Below are positions 7,934-16,265 of a stretch of 51,005 nucleotides of DNA, in pieces. This stretch comes from Capnocytophaga sp. (GTDB lineage: Bacteria; Bacteroidota; Bacteroidia; Flavobacteriales; Flavobacteriaceae). The stretch's first letter is position 1, and each line of letters opens with the position of its first letter. The DNA lies in assembly GCA_030538675.1 (NCBI GenBank), contig JAUNTM010000008.1, positions 1-51,005 on the forward strand, in the 5' to 3' direction. Under the pieces are notes generated by a model that saw nothing but the letters and a program-made list of their open reading frames with translations, was not told the origin of the DNA and did not search any database. The position numbers were made by a program, and so were the translations under genes.

Positions 7934-9799
7934 ATGAGGAAGTACTTGTTGTTTATTTTTATTATTTTGACGGCGATAGCGTTTATTGTTCGCTTGGTAT
8001 ATTTGCAGGTGATAGCCCACAGCGAACCGCTTGCACCGAGTGAGGATGTCGCTATCGAGATGGTGTATGATTATCCTGAGCGGGGCTACATATACGACCG
8101 TAACGGTAAGTTGCTAGTATCGAACCAACCTGCATACGACGTGATGGTTGTACCGCGTGAAGTGCGGGCTTTGGACACGCTTGAGTTTTGCACGTTACTT
8201 TCTATCACCAAAGAAAATTTCGTAGAACGCATCCAAAAAGCACGAAAATATTCGCCTATAAAGCCTTCGGTATTTGTCAATCAACTTTCGATGAGTGAGT
8301 ATGCCGTTTTGCAAGAAAAATTGCGAAAGTTCAGCGGATTTTATATCCAAAAGCGAATGCTTCGGCACTATCTCACAAAAAATGCAGGAAATGTATTAGG
8401 TTTCATCAGTGAAGTGAACGAGTGGGATTTGCGAGACAATCCGTATTACCAATCGGGGGAACTTATCGGGCGGCAAGGCGTAGAAAAGCAGTATGAAGCA
8501 TTTCTTAGAGGCGAAAAAGGCTTCCGCTATTTGCAAAAAGACCGTTTCAACCGCATTATCGGAAGCTATAAAGACGGCATCCACGACTCGCTCCCCACGA
8601 TGGGCGAACCGCTTGAGCTGACCATCGACATTGATTTGCAGGCGTATGGCGAACTGCTGATGCAGAACAAACGCGGCGGTATCGTTGCTATCGAACCGAA
8701 AACGGGCGAAATTCTGGCGCTGGTTTCCGCTCCGTCATTTGACCCCAGATTGCTCGTCGGACGGGAACGGTCAAAAAATTACACCATGTTAGAATCTGAC
8801 TCCATTGCCAAGCCCCTTTACGACCGAACTTTACTCGCTGAATATCCGCCCGGCTCGCCTTTCAAAGTAGTCAATGCCCTCATCGGATTACAGGAAAATA
8901 CCATCACTCCCTCCAGCATATTCCCGTGCGGTGGCGGTTATCGCTACGGTAATAGAATCATGAAATGCCATTGCGGACGAAGCAGTAACGACCTTTTGCA
9001 CGGCATCGCTTTTTCGTGCAATGCGTATTTTGCCAACACCTATCGGCGGAGCATCGAAAAATACAAGAAACCATCGGAAGGAATGGATGCGTGGAGCAAA
9101 CACGTAATGAGTTTCGGGTTGGGCGGTTTCTTAGGAAATGATTTTCCTACGGGACGACCCGGAAAAGTTCCTACAACGGCAATGTACGACCGCCTATACG
9201 GTAAAAACCAGTGGGGTGCAACTTTCAATATTTCCAATGCTATCGGGCAGGGAGAGCTGCTCACCACGCCCATACAGCTCGCCAACGTAATGGCTGCCGT
9301 AGCCAACAGAGGCTATTTCTATACACCGCACGTCGTAAAAAAAATCAACAACGAGGTTACGCCCTACACCGAATATACCAAACCCAAATATACGACCATT
9401 AACAAAGAACATTTTGAACCTATCATTTTGGGAATGAACAAAGCCTATAACGAAGGTACGGCGAGATACACCCAAATAGAAGGCATCAATATCGCAGCCA
9501 AAACAGGAACGGCCGAGAACTTTACCGTCATCAACGGAAAACGTACCCAGCTCACAGACCATTCTATATTTGTAGCCATTGCACCTATCGAAGACCCTCA
9601 AATTGTCATAGCCGTATTTGTCGAAAACGGATATTTTGGTGCCAGGGTCGCAGCTCCCATCGCTTCATTGATGATTGAAAAATACATCAACAAAGAAGTC
9701 AAACGCCCCGAAATGGAACAGCGTATGCTCGATAAAAGCCTTGAAGACGAATACGCCAAACCGCTCAGCGGAAAACCGTTCCTTATTAACCAACGATAA
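7934..9799 (+). CDS. mrdA: Penicillin-binding protein 2, elongasome transpeptidase
   Basis: 621 residues from the ATG at 7934. An in-frame TTG at 7907 lies inside mreD, and its extra residues are polar and precede the membrane anchor, so 7934 is preferred. One N-terminal membrane helix (about 2-20) anchors a periplasmic dimerisation domain (YDYPERGYIYDRNGKLLVSN) and a transpeptidase domain with all three catalytic motifs: SPFK (Ser at about 308), SCN in AFSCNAYF, and KTGTAEN (Lys at about 523). It cross-links side-wall peptidoglycan and pairs with RodA, encoded next. Confidence 0.95.
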   Translation: MRKYLLFIFIILTAIAFIVRLVYLQVIAHSEPLAPSEDVAIEMVYDYPERGYIYDRNGKLLVSNQPAYDVMVVPREVRALDTLEFCTLLSITKENFVERIQKARKYSPIKPSVFVNQLSMSEYAVLQEKLRKFSGFYIQKRMLRHYLTKNAGNVLGFISEVNEWDLRDNPYYQSGELIGRQGVEKQYEAFLRGEKGFRYLQKDRFNRIIGSYKDGIHDSLPTMGEPLELTIDIDLQAYGELLMQNKRGGIVAIEPKTGEILALVSAPSFDPRLLVGRERSKNYTMLESDSIAKPLYDRTLLAEYPPGSPFKVVNALIGLQENTITPSSIFPCGGGYRYGNRIMKCHCGRSSNDLLHGIAFSCNAYFANTYRRSIEKYKKPSEGMDAWSKHVMSFGLGGFLGNDFPTGRPGKVPTTAMYDRLYGKNQWGATFNISNAIGQGELLTTPIQLANVMAAVANRGYFYTPHVVKKINNEVTPYTEYTKPKYTTINKEHFEPIILGMNKAYNEGTARYTQIEGINIAAKTGTAENFTVINGKRTQLTDHSIFVAIAPIEDPQIVIAVFVENGYFGARVAAPIASLMIEKYINKEVKRPEMEQRMLDKSLEDEYAKPLSGKPFLINQR

Positions 9800-9817
9800 C
9801 CAAATACCGCCTAACGC

Positions 9818-11107
9818 ATGAAACAAAATGTACTCAAGCACCTCGATTGGATTTCTGTCGTTTGCTATTTGTTGTTGGTTACAATAGGGTGGCTCACTAT
9901 CTATTCCACAACGGTCAATGAAGGCAGCGTATCGATATTTGACCTGAACTATCACTACGGCAAGCAACTTTTATTTATAGCCTTGAGCTTTCCACTGATA
10001 ATTTTCATATTGGCCACCGACACCAAGTTTTATGACAATTTCTCCTTCGTGTTTTACATCATTGGTATCGTGTTATTGGCGGGGCTTTTTGTTTTCGGAA
10101 AAAAAATCAACGGTTCGCTTTCATGGTACGCTTTAGGGCCTGTCACGCTACAGCCCAGTGAATTTGCCAAAGTAGCTACGGCATTGTTTTTCGCCAAATA
10201 CTTGAGTAATATCCACACCGACATCCGCAAGCCTACGGACTTGGTTCGTGCAGTCTGCATACTTGCCATACCGGGATTTCTCATCATTTTACAACCCGAT
10301 GCCGGAAGTTTGTTAGTATTTCTATCATTCGTTTTTGTATTTTATCGGGAAGGAATGCCACTTACTTTTTTACTATATTTACTGCTCGCCGCGGTATCGT
10401 TTATAGCGGCGCTCAAGTTTGGGGTTTTGCCCACGATACTCGTTATCACATTGCTTACCTTTGCAGGCGGATATATTTCCAAAAGGAAGAACCGACGCTT
10501 ACCCATCAATCATATTGTATTGACACTTGCCATCAGCATCATGACGGCTTCGGTTACGCCTTTGGTGTTTGACAACGTATTGAAGCAGCACCACCGCAAT
10601 CGTTTTTCGCTTTGGCTTCGTATGGAAAACGACCCGGGTAAAATCCGCGAAATGCGGCAAAACGTAGCCTATAACACCTACCGCTCCGAATCGGCAATTT
10701 CCTCGGGCGGGCTCTTCGGCAAAGGCTATCTTGAAGGTACGCACACCAGGGGCAATTTCGTTCCCGAACAGCAGACAGACTATATTTTCACCAATTTGGG
10801 AGAAGAATGGGGATTGGCCGGTACGGTTACAGTCGTCGTATTGTTTAGTTTTCTACTGTTACGATTGATTTTTTTGGCAGAAAAACAGCGTTCAAAATTC
10901 ACCCGCATATATGGCTACTGCGTCATATCAATACTATTCATACATTTTTTAGTCAACATCGGTATGGTCATCGGATTAGTCCCAACCATAGGCATTCCGC
11001 TCCCTTTTTTCAGTTATGGAGGCTCGGGGCTTTGGGCTTTCACGATACTTTTGTTTGTCTTTTTACGCTTGGCAGCCAATAGAATCCATGATTTTATTGA
11101 AAAATAA
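9818..11107 (+). CDS. rodA: SEDS peptidoglycan glycosyltransferase of the elongasome
   Basis: 429 residues with about ten membrane segments. It has the SEDS signatures: WYALGPVTLQPSEFAKV near 108-124, QPDAGSLLVF, a large periplasmic loop containing SSGGLFGKGYLEGTHTRGNFVPEQQTDYIF, and near the C-terminus IGLVPTIGIPLPFFSYGGSG. RodA polymerises lipid II into glycan strands during elongation with PBP2. The position after mrdA separates it from the second SEDS gene in the window (ftsW). Confidence 0.95.
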   Translation: MKQNVLKHLDWISVVCYLLLVTIGWLTIYSTTVNEGSVSIFDLNYHYGKQLLFIALSFPLIIFILATDTKFYDNFSFVFYIIGIVLLAGLFVFGKKINGSLSWYALGPVTLQPSEFAKVATALFFAKYLSNIHTDIRKPTDLVRAVCILAIPGFLIILQPDAGSLLVFLSFVFVFYREGMPLTFLLYLLLAAVSFIAALKFGVLPTILVITLLTFAGGYISKRKNRRLPINHIVLTLAISIMTASVTPLVFDNVLKQHHRNRFSLWLRMENDPGKIREMRQNVAYNTYRSESAISSGGLFGKGYLEGTHTRGNFVPEQQTDYIFTNLGEEWGLAGTVTVVVLFSFLLLRLIFLAEKQRSKFTRIYGYCVISILFIHFLVNIGMVIGLVPTIGIPLPFFSYGGSGLWAFTILLFVFLRLAANRIHDFIEK

Positions 11108-11211
11108 TGGCAAAATTCAAGAAAAAAGAGACTTTTGCAAAAATATTTCTTTAACAAATCTTTTTAACAGAAAAGATATCAACAGCATCGTGAAAAACCA
11201 AAAAAAATGAT

Positions 11212-11219
11212 TAATTTTG
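11212..11219 (+). promoter_or_regulatory. -7 promoter element before the 166-residue unknown gene
   Basis: TAATTTTG, a match to TAnnTTTG, lies 31 bases before the ATG at 11250. It suggests the gene has its own promoter rather than depending on the rodA transcript. Confidence 0.45.
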
Positions 11220-11249
11220 TCCCGATTAACAATGTAGAAAACCTATCAC

Positions 11250-11750
11250 ATGCCAAGAATTTACTACCGTGTAAAAAAACTTTACGGCGAAGCGTTTGAC
11301 AATGAGACTATCAATATTGATAATTTCAACAAAATCCTTCAACACCGCCCCTTCTTGTCCGATGAAAAACGACGTGTGATGATTACATTACCTCAAAATC
11401 AAAGTTTTTCACTATTCCGCAGGCAACCCAAGAGCTTCAAGAACGCCGTAGTATGGGGCAACTCGATGGACTATGACACCAACGAATACGGTGATTTTTT
11501 CCTTCCCAAAGCCGTTGTGCTGTTTGATGAAAAAGACGCATATTTCCCGTCCAAATATTTTTTCATAGCACTCATTGACGGTCATCTTGAGGTATGCCAA
11601 TGCAAGGCAGGCGAAGACACGATGTGGTTTCAGCAAGCAGAATTGCACAGTGTCATCACCGAGGAAAGCGACATACAGCGCATCGAAAAATCAGTGAAAG
11701 AGCTACTCGAACTTGCAGGGCACAAGCTGAAAATTCAAAAAAAGAAATAA
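11250..11750 (+). CDS. Hypothetical protein, 166 residues
   Basis: I do not recognise this family. The product starts MPRIYYRVKKLYGEAFDN and is soluble, with no signal peptide or membrane helix. It has a central stretch of short hydrophobic and aromatic strands (VMITLPQNQSFSLFRRQP, KAVVLFDEKDAYFPSKYFFI) and a charged helical end (IQRIEKSVKELLELAGHKLKIQKKK). Composition matches its neighbours, which supports a real coding gene. It lies 142 bases after rodA with its own -7 element, and is convergent with the VOC gene. No function can be inferred beyond position. Confidence 0.75.
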   Translation: MPRIYYRVKKLYGEAFDNETINIDNFNKILQHRPFLSDEKRRVMITLPQNQSFSLFRRQPKSFKNAVVWGNSMDYDTNEYGDFFLPKAVVLFDEKDAYFPSKYFFIALIDGHLEVCQCKAGEDTMWFQQAELHSVITEESDIQRIEKSVKELLELAGHKLKIQKKK

Positions 11751-11757
11751 AACACGA

Positions 11758-11818
11758 TTTTCCCTTTCGGGGAAAGCCTCACAGAATGCACCCCATAGGA
11801 GCGTGTCATTCCGTGATT
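11758..11818. terminator. Hairpins between convergent genes
   Basis: Two inverted repeats fill the gap between the 166-residue unknown and the VOC gene: TTTCCC (11759-11764) with GGGAAA (11770-11775), and CACAGAATG with CATTCCGTG (about 11780-11815, one mismatch). On the minus strand the first is followed by TTTTATTT after a short spacer, so it may terminate the VOC transcript. No clean T-run is seen in the plus direction. Confidence 0.45.
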
Positions 11819-12195
11819 TCGATGATATTGCTCTCGGGGTCTAACACAACCGACTCGTAATATCCATCGCCCGTCGTCCGAGGCTCCCCCACGATTTTGT
11901 ATCCGTCTTTCCGCAACAGCTCAGTTAGTTCGTTTACCTTATTTTTATCCCCTACGGAAAACGCCAAATGAATGAGTCCGATTCGTTGCTGTTCAAAACG
12001 GTTCTGATTCTCAGTGATGTCAGTTCTGTTCATCAACTCCAACCTCGCCCCACGTTCAAATTCTAAAAAATAAGAAGTAAACTTTTTGGCAGGATTATGG
12101 TATATCTCATTCGCTTTCGCTTGGAAATACCTTTGATAAAACTGTTTCATTCCTTCCAAGTCATTGACCCAGACAGCGATGTGCTCTATTTTCAT
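11806..12195 (-). CDS. VOC (glyoxalase/bleomycin-resistance) family protein
   Basis: 129 residues, the size of a single VOC module with two beta-alpha-beta-beta-beta repeats. The start MKIEHIAVWVNDLEGMKQFY carries the first His of a potential metal site, LIHLAFSVGD near residue 71 carries the His that opens the second half, and NIIEITE at the end supplies the final Glu. Such proteins bind a divalent metal and act as lyases, dioxygenases, epimerases or drug-binding proteins; the substrate cannot be told from sequence. It is 67 bases after the DUF3078 gene, probably the last gene of a dxs-DUF3078-VOC unit. Confidence 0.88.
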   Translation of the reverse strand: MKIEHIAVWVNDLEGMKQFYQRYFQAKANEIYHNPAKKFTSYFLEFERGARLELMNRTDITENQNRFEQQRIGLIHLAFSVGDKNKVNELTELLRKDGYKIVGEPRTTGDGYYESVVLDPESNIIEITE

Positions 12196-12262
12196 GCTAA
12201 AGTGTAATGCGATAAACCCAAAGAAGCCGTTCTGCTATTGGGTTCGTCGGCTATGTGTTAGT

Positions 12263-13288
12263 TTAAAAAGTATACGAAACCCCGACCCCGAGTATTTGTT
12301 TGAGCTGTATGCGCGCACCGTAATTATGCACAACGCCGTTAGCATCCGTAAACTGTTTGAATTTCACATCATCGTCATAACGGATATGCGTACCCAAGCG
12401 GGCTTGAACATAATTATTTACCTTCAGATTGAAGTTCATTTCCCAATCGATGTCGATATTTCCAAAATTTTTCAAATAATCACCATACAAATTGAATACG
12501 TGGCTCATATTGATATTTTCGGCAATTTTTTTCGACCAACTTCCGTTGACAAGAAAACCGAGTTCACTATTGCTGTTTGCCCCCGATTTGATGATAGCCC
12601 CATTGGCATCATATTGGGCGGCTTTCACCCCGAATGCCCCTCTGTCGGCGAGGTCTTGGTCAAGCACGAGCGTCGTTTTGAGCGTCAATGGCGAGAGGAA
12701 CAAATTGAATTTTCTATTGTCAGGAGCGTATTCGATACCCAAACCCAAATACATATATCCCGGAGCGAGAAACCGAGAAATGGGCGTTTCCTTATTAGGG
12801 TACGAGTACCCGTTGCTTATCTGCGTATTGAATTGGAATTTGGCCGTAAAATACCAAAAAGAGTCCCAATTCCCCCGATACCCGAGCGTTGATGCAAAAG
12901 CCAGGCGGTCATCCGTTTTACGCAACTCTTGTCCTTCTTGTACGTTCATCCCGTAATTTAATTCAAGCTCGTTATCCCAAAAATACGTTTTTTCGGAAAG
13001 CCGCCGTCTGAATTTGGCATTCATAAGCCCCGATATGGAACTGTTACCACCCGCCGACCAATTGGACAGCGCCACCTCGCTCATATTCAGATTTACCTGA
13101 TTGAAACGAAACCATTTATCTTGCTCTTGCTGAAATCGCTTAAAAGTAAAACGGAGGGCTTCGGGGTCTTCACGAACCTTCAGAGGCGTTATTTTCAGGG
13201 GCATGGTTACCTCATTAGCACGGCGTATCTGTCCCAAAGCAATGGTCGTTACCATTAGCAATCCCCATGTAAGTAAATGTTTTGTCAT
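12263..13288 (-). CDS. DUF3078 family secreted or outer-membrane protein
   Basis: 341 residues with a signal peptide (MTKHLLTWGLLMVTTIALGQ). It contains the Bacteroidota DUF3078 pattern WFRFNQVNLNMSEVALSNW then SAGGNSSISGLMNAKF, and alternating aromatic strands to a C-terminal Phe (ILGVGVSYTF). It looks like an outer-membrane beta-barrel of roughly 10-12 strands. No function is established for the family as far as I know. It starts 16 bases after the dxs stop, so the two are almost certainly co-transcribed. Confidence 0.85.
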   Translation of the reverse strand: MTKHLLTWGLLMVTTIALGQIRRANEVTMPLKITPLKVREDPEALRFTFKRFQQEQDKWFRFNQVNLNMSEVALSNWSAGGNSSISGLMNAKFRRRLSEKTYFWDNELELNYGMNVQEGQELRKTDDRLAFASTLGYRGNWDSFWYFTAKFQFNTQISNGYSYPNKETPISRFLAPGYMYLGLGIEYAPDNRKFNLFLSPLTLKTTLVLDQDLADRGAFGVKAAQYDANGAIIKSGANSNSELGFLVNGSWSKKIAENINMSHVFNLYGDYLKNFGNIDIDWEMNFNLKVNNYVQARLGTHIRYDDDVKFKQFTDANGVVHNYGARIQLKQILGVGVSYTF

Positions 13289-13304
13289 AAGAGAAGATTT
13301 TGAT

Positions 13305-15062
13305 TTATATTTTTATTCGGTTTGCTATTTTTTCTACGGACAACCCTGCTGATTCTCGCAATTCAAGAACCGTTCCGTGCGAAACAAAAGCATCGTCAAT
13401 GGCAATAATCTCAATCGGAACAGCATACCCGTTTTGCGTAGCAAATTCTGAGACAGCACTCCCAAAACCACCCGTGAGGCATCCTTCTTCCACCGTGTAG
13501 ATGCGTTCGGACCTTGCAAAAATACTATGTAAAAGTGATGTATCCAAAGGTTTTACATATCCCATATCATAATGTGCGTATTTATCATGATTTGGCAATG
13601 ATTTGATAGCAAATGTAACATTTTCGGCAATCACCCCGATACTCAGTACTGCGTAATGGGAGCCTTCTTTGAGGCATTCGCCTTTTCCGAAATGTATTTT
13701 TTCCCATACGGGGGAATGCTCATCCGAAGGCACACTTCCTCTCGGATAACGGATGGCAATAGGCATATCAAGACCCAACTGTGCCGTATACAGCGTATTG
13801 CGCAATACGGCCGCATTGCGAGGCGAAGCGATGATGAGGTTTGGGATAATCCTCAAGAAAGCCATATCAAAAACGCCGTGGTGTGTCGCTCCGTCTTCAC
13901 CGACCAATCCCGCTCGGTCAATACAGAATATCACAGGAATGCACTGCAAGGCGACATCATGAATAAGCTGGTCATACGCACGCTGTAAGAAAGTACTGTA
14001 GATTACACAATACGGCACAAACCCTTGTGTAGCAAGCCCTGCGGCAAATGTAACAGCGTGTTGTTCGGCAATTCCCACATCCCATACACGTTTTGGGAAT
14101 ACTTTCATCATTTCGGTAAGTCCGCTACCGCTCGGCATGGCAGGCGTAACAGCAACTATCTTCGGATTTTGCGAGGCAAGTTCAAGGAGTGCCCTGCCGA
14201 ATACTTCCTGGTATTTCGTGCGTTTTTGGTCGGAAGCGGGGAAACGTTCGCCTGTAATGCGGTCGAATCTCCCCGGAGCATGATACGTAACTTGGTCATT
14301 TTCAGCCTGCCGAAGTCCTTTGCCTTTGGTCGTTTTCACATGAAGCAAACGCACACCTTGTTGTTCTTTAGCAACTTCCATAGCCTTGATAAGACACTCT
14401 ATGTCATGCCCGTCCACACACCCTATATAATTGATATTTAAGTCTGTAAAAAAAGACTCTATATTTTCTTGAGAAACATTCAGGCCGTTGAGGTATTGTT
14501 TGAATGCTCCTACAGACGGGTCGATGCTCATATTATTATCATTGAGGATAATCAGCAGATTGGCATCGGTAGCGCCGGCGTGATTGAGAGCCTCAAAAGC
14601 CATCCCGCTCACTATAGAAGCATCGCCAATTACTGCAATATGATTGCGTAGCGGATGTCCGTTTAACCGGGAAGCAATTGCCATGCCCAAGGCTGCCGAT
14701 ATCGAAGTAGACGAATGCCCTGTACCGAAAGCATCATAAGGGCTTTCATCCCTCTTCGGGAAACCGCTGATACCGCCTTGTTGTCGCATATTGGCAAAAT
14801 CATCTTGGCGGCCCGTGAGTAATTTATGTCCGTAGGCTTGGTGTCCCACATCCCAAATAAGGATGTCATCGGGGGTGTTGAAAACGTAATGCAGAGCGAT
14901 CGTCAACTCAACCGTACCGAGGCTCGCCCCAAGGTGCCCCTCTTTGACCGATACGACATCAATGATGGTTTGGCGTAGTTCGGAAGCAAGTTGTGGCAGT
15001 TCTTTTTGAGCGATACAGCGCAGCTCGGCAGGAGTTTGTATGTGGCTTAATAGCGATTTCAT
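13305..15062 (-). CDS. dxs: 1-deoxy-D-xylulose-5-phosphate synthase
   Basis: 585 residues, slightly shorter than the roughly 620 of E. coli DXS. It condenses pyruvate and glyceraldehyde 3-phosphate with thiamine diphosphate, the first step of the MEP isoprenoid pathway that yields undecaprenyl carrier, quinones and carotenoids. Visible are KEGHLGASLG and WDVGHQAYGHKLLTGR, the TPP/Mg region GDASIVSGMAFEALNHAG (the usual GDG is GDA here), LNDNNMSI, the pyrimidine-domain DVGIAEQHAVTFAAGLA, and the RAGLVGEDGATHHG and IRYPRGSVP segments. A -7 element lies only five bases before the ATG. Confidence 0.96.
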   Translation of the reverse strand: MKSLLSHIQTPAELRCIAQKELPQLASELRQTIIDVVSVKEGHLGASLGTVELTIALHYVFNTPDDILIWDVGHQAYGHKLLTGRQDDFANMRQQGGISGFPKRDESPYDAFGTGHSSTSISAALGMAIASRLNGHPLRNHIAVIGDASIVSGMAFEALNHAGATDANLLIILNDNNMSIDPSVGAFKQYLNGLNVSQENIESFFTDLNINYIGCVDGHDIECLIKAMEVAKEQQGVRLLHVKTTKGKGLRQAENDQVTYHAPGRFDRITGERFPASDQKRTKYQEVFGRALLELASQNPKIVAVTPAMPSGSGLTEMMKVFPKRVWDVGIAEQHAVTFAAGLATQGFVPYCVIYSTFLQRAYDQLIHDVALQCIPVIFCIDRAGLVGEDGATHHGVFDMAFLRIIPNLIIASPRNAAVLRNTLYTAQLGLDMPIAIRYPRGSVPSDEHSPVWEKIHFGKGECLKEGSHYAVLSIGVIAENVTFAIKSLPNHDKYAHYDMGYVKPLDTSLLHSIFARSERIYTVEEGCLTGGFGSAVSEFATQNGYAVPIEIIAIDDAFVSHGTVLELRESAGLSVEKIANRIKI

Positions 15063-15067
15063 TCTGA

Positions 15068-15075
15068 CAAAGATA
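15068..15075 (-). promoter_or_regulatory. -7 promoter element directly at the dxs start
   Basis: Read on the minus strand, TATCTTTG is followed by TCAGA and then the dxs ATG. Bacteroidota transcription usually begins a few bases after this element, so the mRNA would have almost no leader. No TTG is evident at -33. Confidence 0.5.
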
Positions 15076-15113
15076 GTAAAAAAAGTATCGAAAAAACAGC
15101 CTCTTTACCGCAT

Positions 15114-15146
15114 AAAAAAAAGAGAAACATTGCTGCTTCCCTTTTT
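15114..15146 (-). terminator. Terminator of yceD-rpmF
   Basis: On the minus strand GGGAAGCA, loop GCAA, TGTTTCTC form an eight-pair stem (two G-T pairs) with a GNRA tetraloop, followed by a run of eight Ts. It lies just past the rpmF stop and separates rpmF from dxs. Confidence 0.8.
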
Positions 15147-15171
15147 GGTTTGTATGCGGAGTACGAGCGTA

Positions 15172-15369
15172 CTATGCTTCAGTTTCTTCAGTATTGTCAA
15201 TCAAGACCTGTCCGCGGTAGTAGAGTTTTCCTTCATGCCAATGAGCTCTGTGATACAAATGGTTTTCACCAGTTGTAGGGTCTTTAGCGATTTGAGGTAC
15301 TACAGCCTTGTAGTGTGTACGTCTTTTATCTCTTCTGGTTTTCGATGTTTTTCTTTTAGGATGTGCCAT
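15172..15369 (-). CDS. rpmF: Ribosomal protein bL32
   Basis: 65 residues. The N-terminus [20 protein letters not shown] is the typical basic bL32 start. The second half ([20 protein letters not shown]) lacks the zinc-binding cysteines of the Cys-containing form, as is usual for flavobacterial L32. bL32 is a structural protein of the large ribosomal subunit. It follows the DUF177 gene by three bases, the widely conserved yceD-rpmF pair. Confidence 0.95.
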   Translation of the reverse strand: MAHPKRKTSKTRRDKRRTHYKAVVPQIAKDPTTGENHLYHRAHWHEGKLYYRGQVLIDNTEETEA

Positions 15370-15372
15370 TTT

Positions 15373-15927
15373 CTATTTATCTTTTCCGTTATTTATTAAT
15401 TTTTTCAATTCGTTCCATCTCGGGTCGGTTTCATGCTCGGGAGCTTCTTCGATATCCGTCAAATCTTTGGGGCTTAGAGCGTCGAGTTGTTGCATGATTT
15501 CGGGGTGAAAATTGCCTTTTTCCACCTCGGGGTGTATCCGTTTGGCAGGTACCGACAACACGATGAGTTCATATATATATTGAGCAACGTTGAGTTGGTA
15601 TTCGCCGTGAGGCAATATCAGCAAAGCTTCGTTGTCATCATTATACGCTTCGCCAAATTTCACAACTAAGAGCCATTCGCTTTCGGTCTGAAGGTCAAAA
15701 GGCTCATTGGTGAGGTCGCAATTCACGTTGACCGTACCTTTGTTGACAAAATGCAATTCCAATAGCGTACTTTTTTTATCAAGCGTTATCTCTATCGTTT
15801 GTTGCAGGTCATTAAATTCGTCATAATCAAACAATTCCAAGAACTTTTTCCCCACTTCGTACGAAAACTGATGTTTCCCCTGCTTTAATCCCGCAAACGA
15901 GATGTCATATTCTCTTAACTTCCTCAT
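15373..15927 (-). CDS. yceD: DUF177 / YceD family protein
   Basis: 184 residues. The family pattern is visible: an N-terminal YDISFAGLKQGKHQFSYEVG, central NVNCDLTNEPFDLQTESEW, and YIYELIVLSVPAKRIHP near 135-155. YceD proteins are encoded next to rpmF across bacteria and are linked to ribosome large-subunit or 23S rRNA biogenesis. The acidic C-terminal third is typical. A strong promoter lies upstream at 15968-15996. Confidence 0.88.
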   Translation of the reverse strand: MRKLREYDISFAGLKQGKHQFSYEVGKKFLELFDYDEFNDLQQTIEITLDKKSTLLELHFVNKGTVNVNCDLTNEPFDLQTESEWLLVVKFGEAYNDDNEALLILPHGEYQLNVAQYIYELIVLSVPAKRIHPEVEKGNFHPEIMQQLDALSPKDLTDIEEAPEHETDPRWNELKKLINNGKDK

Positions 15928-15967
15928 TTTCTACAAGTTTAGGACGAGCTTTTGCCCAAAGCGAGTG

Positions 15968-15996
15968 CAAATATATAACTTTTCGTTGACATACAA
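15968..15996 (-). promoter_or_regulatory. Promoter of yceD-rpmF (-33 and -7)
   Basis: On the minus strand TTG (15996-15994), an 18-base spacer and TATATTTG (15975-15968) match the Bacteroidota consensus TTG-N18-19-TAnnTTTG. The start codon follows 40 bases downstream. Confidence 0.8.
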
Positions 15997-16194
15997 GTTT
16001 TTTCGACTGAAAAAAATAAAATTTCCGTATTTTTGGTTTGTCGTTCCGGTAAGAAGCGGGTTTGTCCGAACGCTCAAAATGAGACAACGCTCACCATTAC
16101 AAGGGCAACCCTCAAATATTCACATTTTTATAACTAATTCATTGAAGCTAAAGCTATTGATTTTTCATGTAAAAAGAAAAACTTATCAACAAAG

Positions 16195-16219
16195 TGGGAA
16201 AAAGTGGTTGAATGTGGGA
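16195..16219 (+). promoter_or_regulatory. MraZ operator: three TGGKN repeats at 10-base spacing
   Basis: TGGGA (16195-16199), TGGTT (16205-16209) and TGGGA (16215-16219) lie exactly one helical turn apart. In other bacteria MraZ binds direct TGGGN repeats separated by five bases upstream of mraZ and represses the dcw operon; the arrangement here is the same, with a degenerate middle box. It overlaps the -33 element of the mraZ promoter, which fits repression by occlusion. Confidence 0.8.
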
Positions 16220-16236
16220 AAAAATTTCTACTTTTG
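16208..16236 (+). promoter_or_regulatory. dcw cluster promoter upstream of mraZ
   Basis: TTG (16208-16210), an 18-base spacer and TACTTTTG (16229-16236) match the Bacteroidota consensus fully. Transcription should start near 16240-16243, giving a leader of about 25 bases to the GTG at 16266. The rest of the 338-base gap to yceD (15928-16265) holds only the divergent yceD promoter and AT-rich sequence. Confidence 0.82.
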
Positions 16237-16265
16237 TCGATGAAATATTTTTATTTGAAAAACGG

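Noticed and set aside
12164-12892. 242-residue plus-strand frame antisense to DUF3078
   Set aside because: The minus-strand product has a signal peptide and the DUF3078 pattern; the plus frame has no coherent features.
15108-15159. CCGCATA/TATGCGG inverted repeat around the rpmF terminator as a riboswitch
   Set aside because: The inner stem with T-run explains the structure; no conserved ligand-binding elements are visible.
16212-16265. Upstream extension of mraZ from ATG 16212
   Set aside because: It begins within the MraZ operator and before the predicted transcription start; family members begin at the GTG equivalent.
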